Positions 29,838-39,654 of a stretch of 54,004 nucleotides of DNA are shown here, piece by piece. The position numbers and the translations under genes are program-made. Each line of letters begins with the position of its first letter. Positions within the stretch are counted from its first letter, which is position 1. The stretch is from Tritrichomonas foetus (Eukaryota > Parabasalia > Tritrichomonadida > Tritrichomonadidae): assembly GCA_001839685.1 (NCBI GenBank), contig MLAK01000718.1, forward strand, positions 1 to 54,004. The letters run 5' to 3'. The notes below the pieces were generated by a model. That model had not been told where the DNA came from, searched no databases, and worked only from the letters and a program-made list of their open reading frames with translations.

Positions 29838-29936
29838 AGCTAAAAATGGATGAGGTTAAAAATTAAAAATTACGTTTTTATCAAAATGCAAAATATTATT
29901 TTATTTTTTTGTTCTAATTATCTAATTTAAATTAAT

Positions 29937-31421
29937 TTATAAATCTCTATGTTTCTTTTCAATTTCATCGATTTTGTCCATTAAACTTCTTGCTCGCTTT
30001 GCTAGTTTCTTTTTCTTTGAATTTTTAATTGTTATTAATGGCTCAGTAATTCCAGAATCAGCTAAACTTAAGAAAAAGTTGCTAACATTTCTCACTGGTG
30101 CTTGAAGATTGTCAAGAAGCTCTTCAAAGAAACAAAAAACACCATCTACATACACATCTACATCAGATTTTAGAAGATCAATCAACATATCATTAAAATC
30201 TAAATTGAAAAGCTGTGTAGTCATTTTTGGTTCTATTTGAACTAATTTTCTTAAAACAATAAGTGATTTTAGAACTCGTTCTTCATTGTTTATTCTTAAT
30301 GAAGTTGTAACAGCATCTAAAAGCATTGGAAATCCTGCACAAGCTTCAATTAAATTTTTCAGTGTTGCAGGTATAGTTTTTTCGACAAAACTCAATGAAG
30401 TTAACGCAGATTTATTATTACTAGAATTTAAACCATCTCTTATTTCACCAAAATCAAAAAATGCATATATTTTTGCCATTCTTTCTTCTTCATTTTTACA
30501 AACTTCAATTAAAGTAAAAACGAAATCTAATACAGAGAAAAGTGTATCAACATTTCTTACGGTTCCTTTTCTATATTCAAACAATTGTTTAATTACATCA
30601 AGTTCGCTTAAAATCAAAAAGAAATCCGGACATTTTTTCACAATTTGTGAACATGTCAAAAAAGCAAATTTCAAATTTTGATCAGATAATTCTTTTATGA
30701 CTACACCTAAAAAGTCAGGATATAAATCAGGAAGTGGATCAGCGAAAGTAGTAACAATACAAACTATTCTTTGTTTAACATCATTATGCATATAAAAATC
30801 ATCACATTTCTTAAATGCATTTTTATAATGATCAACAATATCTTGGTATGTTGAATCGATTCTGTGATGATAAGGAAGAACTTCTAGAGCTAAATTGACC
30901 AAATTTTTGAAAACACGGCGTTCCATGCTTTCAAAATTAGCCATCGTCATTATAGCAGCCGAACCAAGATCATGATCAGCCAGAAATTCAATAAAACGAT
31001 CATCACACTTCATAAGTTGAGTTAAAAAATAAATAGTTGGATCAAAAAGTGGTGGTTCTTGGAATAGAATAATTTGTCTCATTATTCCAATAGTTTCATG
31101 AGTTTTAAACATATCAAAAAAGAAGTCGAGTTCAACATTATGACTTTGAAAAGTTTTTAAATTATCTTTAAAAAAGGAAACAAAAATAGAAATAATAACT
31201 TCAGCACGGCTGACATCATTATATTTGTTACAAAATGCAAAGCCTTTACAATGGTCTTCAAAATGCTCAAGAATGAAATTCAAGGATTTATCAAGAAATG
31301 CACCTTCAATTTTTGGTTTTGTGTTTGGGCCTGTTTGTTTTTCTGTAAAAAAAGTAGGAAGTTCAGAAACCATGGTTTTTGGATCAAGCCCTTTTACAGG
31401 TGTGTGTTTCGGTTTATACAT
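29937..31421 (-). CDS. Predicted ARM/HEAT-like helical repeat protein
   Basis: This 494-aa protein has an ATG at 31421. After a 45-residue basic, Pro-containing start, the protein is nearly all amphipathic helices with repeated Leu/Phe/Val patterns, ending in a Lys-rich coiled tail. This is the texture of an armadillo or HEAT solenoid, a large class of trichomonad proteins. No catalytic motif, membrane segment or zinc ligand is seen. A role as a protein-binding scaffold is all that can be inferred. A 12-bp inverted repeat (31492-31536) lies 70 bp upstream. Confidence 0.65.
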   Translation of the reverse strand: MYKPKHTPVKGLDPKTMVSELPTFFTEKQTGPNTKPKIEGAFLDKSLNFILEHFEDHCKGFAFCNKYNDVSRAEVIISIFVSFFKDNLKTFQSHNVELDFFFDMFKTHETIGIMRQIILFQEPPLFDPTIYFLTQLMKCDDRFIEFLADHDLGSAAIMTMANFESMERRVFKNLVNLALEVLPYHHRIDSTYQDIVDHYKNAFKKCDDFYMHNDVKQRIVCIVTTFADPLPDLYPDFLGVVIKELSDQNLKFAFLTCSQIVKKCPDFFLILSELDVIKQLFEYRKGTVRNVDTLFSVLDFVFTLIEVCKNEEERMAKIYAFFDFGEIRDGLNSSNNKSALTSLSFVEKTIPATLKNLIEACAGFPMLLDAVTTSLRINNEERVLKSLIVLRKLVQIEPKMTTQLFNLDFNDMLIDLLKSDVDVYVDGVFCFFEELLDNLQAPVRNVSNFFLSLADSGITEPLITIKNSKKKKLAKRARSLMDKIDEIEKKHRDL

Positions 31422-31800
31422 GCTTTTTGTGAAATAAAAAAAGTGGCATTTAATGTTTGTGAGTTATAACCGCCACATTGAATGACCCTAACCTCCGATT
31501 TTTAACCTTACTTTGTTCAATGGAAAAAATCGGAGGATGGTGTGAAAAATGCATGTTTTACAAGTGATTTATAACTCAGCATCTCATTCAACATCGGAAA
31601 CAAATGATTTTCGAAGATTTATTCATTACAGCTCTTTTTATTAATTTTTGTTTATTTTGGAGTTTTTTTCGGAAAAGTGGATAGCGTTACTGTGAGAGGA
31701 AAAAGAGAATCATTCATAATCAATTTGACCTTAAAGGGTCAAATATTTTTTACAAAAAGAATGAAGAAGAAAAATGGCCTTTTTATTCCATTTAACAAAC
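31422..31800. other. Intergenic region between two minus-strand genes
   Basis: 380 bp with no gene. The notable structure is the inverted repeat at 31492-31536. Confidence 0.5.
31492..31536. repeat. 12-bp perfect inverted repeat
   Basis: CCTCCGATTTTT (31492-31503) and AAAAATCGGAGG (31525-31536) are exact complements with a 21-nt spacer. The repeat lies 71 bp upstream of the ARM-like gene and 265 bp past the RAD51 stop, so it could be an upstream dyad or a hairpin near the end of a long RAD51 transcript. Confidence 0.55.
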
Positions 31801-32796
31801 TTATTCAGCATCGATAATTCCTCCATTCGATATTGCAAATGTTGCTTCAGCTTCTGGCAACGATGGTGAATCATAAATCTTGCAGATTCTTTGATCACCT
31901 CTTCCTTTCCTCAAATACAGCCTTGTTTGTGATGCGTGAGCCATAATATTTCCTCCAATTGGTTTTTTTGGATCCGACACAAACATTGAAGCACCATCAA
32001 CCTGCGCCACAACCTGATTTGTAATTAAGATCGCAACACCAAATTCGTCAGCCAATCTTTGAATATTCCTTAAAAACTGGCCAAGATGCATCTGCCTTGC
32101 TGATAGCTCTCCTCTTCCACTGTAGTCTGTTCGATATAAATTTGTAGATGAGTCAACAATTAGTAAAGCATATCTTGATTCTGCCATCATTGCCGAAGCT
32201 GTTACAAGAAGCTGCATTTGATGATCTGTGTTGTATGCGCGCGCATAGGCTATATTGTCCATAACTTCATTTGGATCGAGTGAGAAACGTTCCGCAATTG
32301 GAATGATTCTTTCTGTGCGGAAAGTTCCTTCAGTGTCAATCCATAAGCATTTTCCTGCTCCTCCTCCCTGCTCAATCGGCAATTGACAAGTGACTGCAAG
32401 TGTGTGACAGAGCTGTGTTTTGCCTGTTCGAAATTCCCCGAAAATTTCTGTGACTGAGCCTGTTTCAATACCGCCAGCGAGTAGTTTATCGAGTTCTGTC
32501 GATCCTGTCTTTACATAAACCATATCTTGTCGCTGCTGGTTATATTCGTTCGCAGATGAAAATCCCATCGGAACAAGGGAACTTGCGGCTGACATAATCT
32601 TCTCTGCTTTGGCTTCACTGATGCCTTTGACATTAACAAGCTGTTTACGTGTGGAAAATGCGATTGATTCGACAGTATTATAACCCCCCTCCTGTAATTT
32701 TTTGATATCGGCTCCTGGAATTCCGACTTGTTCAAGTTGCTGGACTAGAAGTGGACCAGAATGTTCTTGCATGTCGATTCCAGCCTGAGATTGCAT
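31801..32796 (-). CDS. RAD51: RAD51 recombinase
   Basis: The frame opens at a TTG (32826), and the first ATG is 32796 (331 aa), which fits RAD51 length. An N-terminal helix-hairpin-helix domain ([23 protein letters not shown] and [11 protein letters not shown]) precedes the ATPase core. Walker A is GEFRTGKTQ and Walker B is LLIVDSS. L1/L2 region motifs include [18 protein letters not shown] and [10 protein letters not shown], followed by [10 protein letters not shown] and [14 protein letters not shown]. The end, [18 protein letters not shown], favours RAD51 over DMC1. It forms filaments on single-stranded DNA for homologous repair. One small change is a Ser-Thr-Asn in place of the common Ala-Thr-Ala after Walker B. 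Confidence 0.95.
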   Translation of the reverse strand: MQSQAGIDMQEHSGPLLVQQLEQVGIPGADIKKLQEGGYNTVESIAFSTRKQLVNVKGISEAKAEKIMSAASSLVPMGFSSANEYNQQRQDMVYVKTGSTELDKLLAGGIETGSVTEIFGEFRTGKTQLCHTLAVTCQLPIEQGGGAGKCLWIDTEGTFRTERIIPIAERFSLDPNEVMDNIAYARAYNTDHQMQLLVTASAMMAESRYALLIVDSSTNLYRTDYSGRGELSARQMHLGQFLRNIQRLADEFGVAILITNQVVAQVDGASMFVSDPKKPIGGNIMAHASQTRLYLRKGRGDQRICKIYDSPSLPEAEATFAISNGGIIDAE

Positions 32797-34630
32797 TGAT
32801 AAATTTGAAATTTTCTTTTCGTTCAATTTGATGCGAATTTTTGTTTGGAGGAAATTCCTCGCATTTCAATACTTTACAACATGGAAGAAGAACCATTATT
32901 TCCCTTTCCCAAAGGGAATAAATTTGTAAAATGTTCAAAAATAAAAATATTCAATGATTTTTAGCGCCTGATTAAATACTTCAAAAAATGTTGACATTAA
33001 TTAATTTCCGATTCTGATGTCATCGATATTGGCATTTATTCATGATTCTACTAATTAATTCATTTGGGAAAATACTTAAGATAGTGGTTTCGCTTACTTT
33101 GGTCAAAAATAATATTAATGGAGGAATTTCTTGAATTGAAATCGTTTTAACTTTTGAAAATTACGGTAATGTGTGAAGAAAGCAAATTCTTTCTATTTTA
33201 TTCCAAAACCAGCTAGAATAAAAAAATCTAGAATCGATCTGATGTCTTTGATCGATAAAAATATTTTTTTTTTAAATAAACATGCATTCTATGAGACTTT
33301 GAAGAAGAAAAAAGTGTTTATCTCTTGCAACTATCACTTTTTTGGTTAAGGGAGTTCTTCCTGATTTGAATAAAACAATTCTTTGAGTATTATCAAATTA
33401 TTCAATAGTTTACGAAAAAATATCTTTTTTCGCCTTTTTTTTTCCCCTTTTTTTGTGTGGATCAATCACAATGTACCATGATCCTGAACAAAATTTGTTC
33501 ACATCAAGGAATATATAACCTTTTTCTAAAATGCGCCGACGATTTTTTCGCTCATCCGCAATTCGAAGAATATTACTATTCGGGAAGCAACACTAATAAC
33601 NCACTATTCTGCCTTATTTCCAAATCACAATAACGTCTTCATAAATAAAAATATGTTAAATATGTTAAATCATATATTGTCGAATATATATTAAATGAGG
33701 ATAATGCTGTGTAATAAAGAAAAACATTTTTAATGAAAGAAGAACATTTTAGTAATAAAGAAAAACACTTTTCAAAAAAGATTTTATTAATTAAATTATT
33801 TGAGTCATAAAGAAAACGTTTTCTAAGGAAAAGATTTTCATAAAAAGGGAGAAAGCTAATTGATCAGGAATTCTGCAATAAAAATTGCTGATTCGTCTCT
33901 TTCTGTGGAAATTGTTCCTTTTTCTATGATGCGGGCTTTGAAATTTGTATTCTATGGGAGTTTTCAAATTTGAGAACTATTCCGTTTACAAAGGATGAAC
34001 ACCTTTAAAATATTTTTATCCAACAGAAGAGACCCTTTTTTACTTAGATTGGTACATTTCTGAGTTTTAATAGCTTTCTAATATTTTTTTCCATCGTAGT
34101 CCAAGAATATATTTTTATGATCGCATTGATATCGTTATTTTTTTCAACCAAATTCTAAATGTTGATATAAGATTTTTTCATATCTAAATTATTAATTCCA
34201 CCTCTAACAAGGAAAAAAATCTTCGCGAAATTAATGATGAAAATTCATTAAGATTGAATATTGTTCTCATTGGCAATTACCTATTATCTATTGTTTCAAT
34301 CCATTTCAAAGTGAAAAATAAAAATATGGATCCAAAAAAATCATTGTTTTCACGTTTTCCTAACGGAAATTTTTTCCTCATTTTCTTTAACGTCTTAAAT
34401 TTCACAGTCAAATTGAGTTGAACTTTTTCTATAATATCACAAAAAACCAACAAGCCATTTTTCTCAATATTCAAAAATTAAAGTAATTTTTCTATTTGAT
34501 TGAATGTGACCAATGTCTTTTGTAACAGTTAACATTATATTTGACCATTTAACTTTTTCATATATTCGATCTCTGTAAAATTAATGAAAAAGTTATTGGT
34601 TTTCTGGGTATAGAAAAACATTCGCGAAAA
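32797..34630. other. Long intergenic region
   Basis: About 1.8 kb of AT-rich DNA. No gene or RNA is recognised. It includes an ambiguous base (N) at 33601, a palindrome GAACAAA-A-TTTGTTC at 33486-33500, loosely repeated AATAAAGAAAAACA units at 33711-33840, and promoter-like motifs close to the right edge. Confidence 0.45.
34586..34594 (+). promoter_or_regulatory. GAAAAAGTT upstream motif
   Basis: GAAAAAGTTATTGG lies 36 bp before the ATG at 34631. A second, opposed copy AACTTTTTC is at 34551-34559, so the promoter holds the motif in both orientations. Confidence 0.5.
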
Positions 34631-36397
34631 ATGTCAGGCAAGAAAGACAAGAAAGCAAAGAAAGACGAAACTAAGGACGAAAAGAAAGAAAAGAAGGAAA
34701 AGAAGGATAAGAAGGAGGACAAGAAAGACTCCAAAGGCGAAAAGAAGGAAAAGAAGGATAAGAAGGTATCAAAGGATAAGAAGGAATCAAAGGATGATAA
34801 GAAGGAAAAGAAAGAAAAGAAGGAACCAAAGGATGACAAGAAGGATAAGAAGGAAAAGAAGGAACCAAAAGACGACAAGAAGGAAAAGAAGGATAAGAAG
34901 GAATCAAAGGACGACAAGAAGGAAAAGAAGGAATCAAAGGATGATAAGAAGGATAAGAAGGATAAGAAGGAACCAAAAGATGACAAGAAGGATGATAAAA
35001 AGCACGACAAGAAGGATGATAAAAAGCACGACAAGAAAGAAGATAAGAAACACGATAAGAAGCATGAAAAGAAAGATTCCAAGGCCGACAAGAAGGATAA
35101 GAAAGATAAAAAGGATAAGAAAGATAAGAAAGACAAGAAACACGAAGAACCAAACGCTGAAGAACAAGTTGAAGTTCAAACACGTGATATTCAACTTGAT
35201 GAAGAGAAATCCTCATCTTCCTCTTCTTCTTCATCTAAGAAATCCCATCACGACGAACCAGCTCCAGAGCAAGAACCAGTTCCAGAACCAGAACAACCAG
35301 CTGAAGAACCACCACAAGAACCAGCCCCAGAACAGAAAGAAGAGAAATCTTCTTCTTCTTCTTCTTCTTCCAAGAAAGAGCCAAAAGAAGAACAACAACC
35401 AGAACCAGAACCAGTTCCAGAGCCGGTTCCAGAACCAGAGCCAGTTCCAGAACAGAAAGAAGAGAAATCATCATCATCATCTTCTTCTTCCAAGAAAGAA
35501 CAACAACCAGAACCAGAACATGTTGAAAGAGAGGCCGAACCAGAACCAGCTGTAGAAGAAACCAAGGAAAAGAAGCACAGGAAAAGCAGCAAATCTGATA
35601 AGGAAAAGAAGAACAGAAAAAGCAGCAAAGCTGATAAGGAAAAGAAGCCCAGGAAAAGCAGCAAATCTGATAAGGATCGCAAGAACAAGAAAGGCAGCAA
35701 AGCTGAAAAGGATCACAAGAGCAAGAAGGACAGCAAAGCTGAAAAAGATCACAAGAAAGAAAAGGTAGAAAAGAAAGAAGTTGAAGTTGTCGAAGAAAAG
35801 AAGGAATCATCATCTTCTTCTTCTTCTTCCAGCCACAAGAATGCTTGTATCTTCTCATTCGGAAGTTACTCCAGCACATATTCCACCAGTTTCTCAGGTT
35901 ACACTTCCTGCTCCGAACGTCTCTCCGAGCTCCACAGCTCAGAAGTCAAACACCACCAACACATCGAAGTCAAAAGTGATGGAAAGACCAAACCCAAGAA
36001 ATTTGAAAGCCTCAGCGGAAGCGTCCAAGAAATCGATCTTGATGCTCTCCAAAATGGTGAAGAATACTACGTCACAGCTAGACTTTATGGAAAGAGCTCA
36101 AGAACTTCATCTAAATCCGATCTCATCAAATCCAAGACAGCTGAAGCAGATAATGGAGAAATCAATGTAAAGGATCTCAAACTCGACTTCCCAAAGGTCA
36201 AGAAGGGAGACTATATCAACATCTTCGTCGTTAAGAAGAGCAGCGATGAAAAACTTGCAACATTCAAACTTTTGTTGAACAAGCTTCCAGAAAATGACGA
36301 AACTAAGAAGACATTCCCACTCGTTGCACTCTCCAACGCAGAAAACGAAATTGGAAAGATCAAAGTCAAAGTCCAAAGAACCGTCAAATATCAATAA
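34631..36397 (+). CDS. Lys/Asp/Glu repeat protein with Ser runs and a C2-like C-terminus
   Basis: This 588-aa protein has an ATG at 34631. Residues 1-165 are repeated KKDKKE/KKEPKDDKK units. Residues about 165-305 are acidic Pro/Glu-rich with three long Ser runs. A second Lys-rich block with SSKSDKEKK / SKADKEKK repeats lies at about 310-395, and then another Ser run. The last 170 residues are ordinary, with alternating strands (EEYYVTARLYG, KKGDYINIFVV, EKLATFKLLLNKLP, IGKIKVKVQRTV) like the second half of a C2 domain. Lys is mostly AAG, unlike neighbours, which suggests high expression. Possible roles are a membrane- or nucleic-acid-associated polyampholyte. The function is unknown. It has no signal peptide or membrane span. 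Confidence 0.8.
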   Translation: MSGKKDKKAKKDETKDEKKEKKEKKDKKEDKKDSKGEKKEKKDKKVSKDKKESKDDKKEKKEKKEPKDDKKDKKEKKEPKDDKKEKKDKKESKDDKKEKKESKDDKKDKKDKKEPKDDKKDDKKHDKKDDKKHDKKEDKKHDKKHEKKDSKADKKDKKDKKDKKDKKDKKHEEPNAEEQVEVQTRDIQLDEEKSSSSSSSSSKKSHHDEPAPEQEPVPEPEQPAEEPPQEPAPEQKEEKSSSSSSSSKKEPKEEQQPEPEPVPEPVPEPEPVPEQKEEKSSSSSSSSKKEQQPEPEHVEREAEPEPAVEETKEKKHRKSSKSDKEKKNRKSSKADKEKKPRKSSKSDKDRKNKKGSKAEKDHKSKKDSKAEKDHKKEKVEKKEVEVVEEKKESSSSSSSSSHKNACIFSFGSYSSTYSTSFSGYTSCSERLSELHSSEVKHHQHIEVKSDGKTKPKKFESLSGSVQEIDLDALQNGEEYYVTARLYGKSSRTSSKSDLIKSKTAEADNGEINVKDLKLDFPKVKKGDYINIFVVKKSSDEKLATFKLLLNKLPENDETKKTFPLVALSNAENEIGKIKVKVQRTVKYQ

Positions 36398-36787
36398 ATC
36401 TTATCACAATAAAGCAACATTTCACTATTTTATTCTTGGCTATCCTTTTTATTTTTTAATGATTCATAACATTCGTTTGGTAAGTTGTTACTTTTCTCAT
36501 GAAGTTTCAACAAAAGCTTTTGTATTGCATGAAGTTATTCTCTTTGTATTGCATGTTCACTCTTCGCAAAAACCAAATGAGTTTGATTTATCTTTCCTTT
36601 ATTAAAAATAAATAATATTAAACACGAAGTTAGACTAACAACTAACAACAACAAAACATTCATTACTATTTTTTTCCATCTTTTTTCCTTTCTTCACTCT
36701 TGAACCAATATGCCTTCACTATAACACACGCACAGATTAAACACATTGTAAAAGCATCGAATTATTGAAATCGAATCAAAATAAAAT
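36398..36787. other. Intergenic region
   Basis: 390 bp between convergent genes. It starts with the TAA and AATAAAGC downstream of the Lys-rich gene. No gene is seen. Confidence 0.5.
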
Positions 36788-38389
36788 TCATTTCAGTCCG
36801 AGTGGATCATCATCTTCGTCTGCCCATTTGTTCCTCAATTCAGCACCTCTCTTCTTGAGAACCTTCCTGTCAAGTGCCATAATGTGGGTCACCAGACCCT
36901 CCAAGTATGTCATCGAAAACTGCAGTTGTGGATCATCTGAAACATGCTCATTGAAGCTGATTGTGTAGAGTGCAATTTCCATCCATTCATCACTGCCGAA
37001 AGTGAAAACACAAATCATGAGGATTGGAAAGAGGCTATCAAAATCAATTTCAACATCTTCTGATCGAACACCCTTTTCAACAACGAGTACTTTTTGCATG
37101 CATTGGGCAGCTTCTTGAATAACATCCCAAAAAACTCGCGCAATAGAAAATGGATTAGTATGAATAAACATCTCGAAAATCATGTCAACTGCTGATTTAA
37201 ATGGCCAGTTCATTACATTTAAAAGTGAAAAAGGAGTAAATGCGTATTCGGTTGGAACAAGGGTTTGACCAATTGCTGCAGGGAAGAGGTCAGATGAAGA
37301 AGGCAGTTTTCCACGCGGCTTAAGTCCAAACGGGAATGGTTTTTTGGCCCAACCAAGATCGAATAAAATTTGCTCGATTTTTGAGAATTTTTCTTGATCA
37401 CCGCCTGACAAATGATCAACAATTGCATATACATCATCATAATTAAGCTCATTTATTCTATCCTCAAAGCGGCCAATAATTTTACCTGATTTTGTATCTG
37501 GATGAATCAAATTTTCATACCAATCACCTGTTCCTGGTTTTGTTTCTTCAATTTCTTGAAGATGTGGTTGGATTTTATTAGCAATTTTTTCCAATTTTCG
37601 ACATTTTTTAGGAAGAGCAGGTAATGATTCTTTAAACTGATCCACATTAATTGCTGGCAAAAGTTTCGAAGCTTCTTTCTTTAAATTCTTTAAAAAATCA
37701 ATGAATTGATTCACCCGTTCCATGTTTTCTCGAGTTTGCATAACTCCCAATTGTGCTGCTTTCCCTCTCTTCCGATGATAGATAATATGAAGTGCGGCAA
37801 TTTTTCGGTTTTTCTCAATTCCTTTCCGCCGTGTTTTTTGTAGAACGTTTAAAATAGTTTCGTATTTTTGATTTGATTCCCATTTTTTCAAAACAAACAT
37901 ATTTAATTGATTTTTTAATTCGTCGAAAATTTGATTCAATATGTCTATCGTTCGATTCAACAATAATATTCTGGTCTGTTTTAAAGCTGGAGATGGGGAC
38001 GTATCACCTTTCTCGTCGATAAAATATGCTGTAAAGTCTTCATCGTCGCCTTTCCGTTTGTTGACGTGGTGTGCTGTTTTGCTTGATGATGGGGAGACTG
38101 CATCGAATGACGAAAGTTCGGGAAGTGATGGAGATATTGGAAGGTCTGGATCTGTCATTTTTTTGATGTCAAACTCAGACCGGACTTTACTGGTAATCTT
38201 CAGGAAGCCCTTTCGACGTTTGGCAACAGAGTTATAAAGAGGCGAGCTGACATTCGTAACCGAAAAAAGATCGACAGGAGTACTGGTTGGAGATGGCTTG
38301 GACTTAATTTTTACGTTTGTTACCGAGATTGTTTTGATTTTTGACGGTCGAACCTTTCCAATGTTGAGGGGGTCTTCTTCATCACTCAT
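36788..38389 (-). CDS. VPS9-domain protein (putative Rab5-type GEF)
   Basis: The frame opens at TTG (38425). The first ATG is 38389 (533 aa), just after a run of T on the plus strand. Residues 1-110 are basic and Ser/Pro-rich, probably disordered. A helical middle part follows. The C-terminal 130 residues match the VPS9 fold: FWDVIQEAAQCM.KVL, then the key IDFDSLFPILMICVFTFG (about 445-462, with the acidic Asp before the LPIL-like stretch), and a Tyr-containing helix with FSMTYLEGLVTHIM. VPS9 proteins exchange GDP for GTP on Rab5-family GTPases at early endosomes. Similarity is moderate and no Rabex ubiquitin-binding zinc finger is seen. Confidence 0.7.
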   Translation of the reverse strand: MSDEEDPLNIGKVRPSKIKTISVTNVKIKSKPSPTSTPVDLFSVTNVSSPLYNSVAKRRKGFLKITSKVRSEFDIKKMTDPDLPISPSLPELSSFDAVSPSSSKTAHHVNKRKGDDEDFTAYFIDEKGDTSPSPALKQTRILLLNRTIDILNQIFDELKNQLNMFVLKKWESNQKYETILNVLQKTRRKGIEKNRKIAALHIIYHRKRGKAAQLGVMQTRENMERVNQFIDFLKNLKKEASKLLPAINVDQFKESLPALPKKCRKLEKIANKIQPHLQEIEETKPGTGDWYENLIHPDTKSGKIIGRFEDRINELNYDDVYAIVDHLSGGDQEKFSKIEQILFDLGWAKKPFPFGLKPRGKLPSSSDLFPAAIGQTLVPTEYAFTPFSLLNVMNWPFKSAVDMIFEMFIHTNPFSIARVFWDVIQEAAQCMQKVLVVEKGVRSEDVEIDFDSLFPILMICVFTFGSDEWMEIALYTISFNEHVSDDPQLQFSMTYLEGLVTHIMALDRKVLKKRGAELRNKWADEDDDPLGLK

Positions 38390-39654
38390 TTTTTTTTTTT
38401 TTTTTCTTCCTCTGGAAAATTTCAAGAAATCAAATTTCTAAATTGATCGTTCAAATTTCTTTTGAAATCATTATATAATTTCACTATTTTTTTGATTTTT
38501 TGAAACTGATGGAACAAATATAATCAGAAAATACCTTTGGACGATCTTACTAGTTTTGAATTCAAATAAATTCTAATGGAAATTTATTAAGTTTACAAAA
38601 TCTTTACCGAAGCAGGTAAGTAAAAGTTCAATCAGATTTAATCTAAATTTTACATTCTAACTCAAAAGCCAGAGCCCAGCTTTTTCATTGAATCATTAAA
38701 TATATTTTAAGATTGAATTTCGATGGCAATATTTCGATTTTTTTTTTTCTTTTTAAAATTCTTTGGAAATTTTAGATAATATATAACTTCTTAAGTCAGA
38801 ATATGAATTATCAACTTTGCAAAATGAAAAGAAAAATATTTTCTATATTTTATCTTTTTGCATCACACATGAGATTTAGAAATTGTAACAAGGATATGTT
38901 GTTGTCAGATAATAAAAAGTCTTATGGTGAAAATGGTGATAACTTATCTTTACTCAGGAATGACAAATCCACTTCAGAATTTTTGGTGTGTTTTCCAATT
39001 TTCTCGAAACCACAGCTCCTTATTCCAAGTTTCTTTGGCCAATTTTGTCATTTATCTTGTAGTATATCTAAGTGCCTAAACAAGTTTAGGGGGAAATGTA
39101 GCAGTCACTGCTGTTGGAGTTTAAACACTTCTCGCAACGCATTATTCAATTCTATCATCTAATTATTCTAATCATGGCCATCTTTGATTATGAATTATTC
39201 AAGGATAAAATTACAATTCTTCATGAACAAATCTTGATTTGCATATAAATTTTGGTAAAATTACTTCAAATTCACAAGTATGTACTTTTCCCATCCAAAA
39301 TATCGAAGCACAAAAATCTCAATTTCACTATATTCAACCCCAAATAACATGACTATCGCCACGTTAACAATCTTGAACTTTCAAACATCGAATTCTTTGG
39401 CAAATACACTTAAGTTTTTATACTCTATAAAAGTGATCTTTCCTTTGAAAACCTAAAAAAGAGGAGAATCAAAACAACAAAATAAAGAAATGAACATACC
39501 ACACTCTGTAGACAAAATAGATTCGTAAATTGGAAAATTTATATTGTTTAAATAGCAAGAATTAGCGATAAAAATGTAAATCTAAAAAAGCTAATATAAC
39601 ATAAATATATCTATCTATTTTTGGATTTTTGGATTTCCTCCGAAAACATTCAAA
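38390..39654. other. Intergenic region
   Basis: 1.26 kb. A Cys- and Ser-rich open frame (38803-39162 plus) has no domain, and its complementary strand also shows coding-like pieces with stops, so it may be a relic. Nothing else is recognised. Confidence 0.4.

Noticed and set aside
33580..33620. ACTAATAACNCAC resembling the trichomonad intron 3' motif
   Set aside because: The match is imperfect, contains an N, and has no GTAYGT donor or flanking exon.
34671..35879. Several long open frames on both strands overlapping the Lys-rich gene
   Set aside because: They are low-complexity shadows (Phe/Leu/Ser or Arg/Asn runs) created by the AAG/GAA repeats in the real frame.
38803..39162. 119-aa Cys/Ser-rich open frame
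   Set aside because: It has an ATG but no domain, unusual composition and no promoter motif. The opposite strand also looks like broken coding sequence, so I left it as possible relic DNA.
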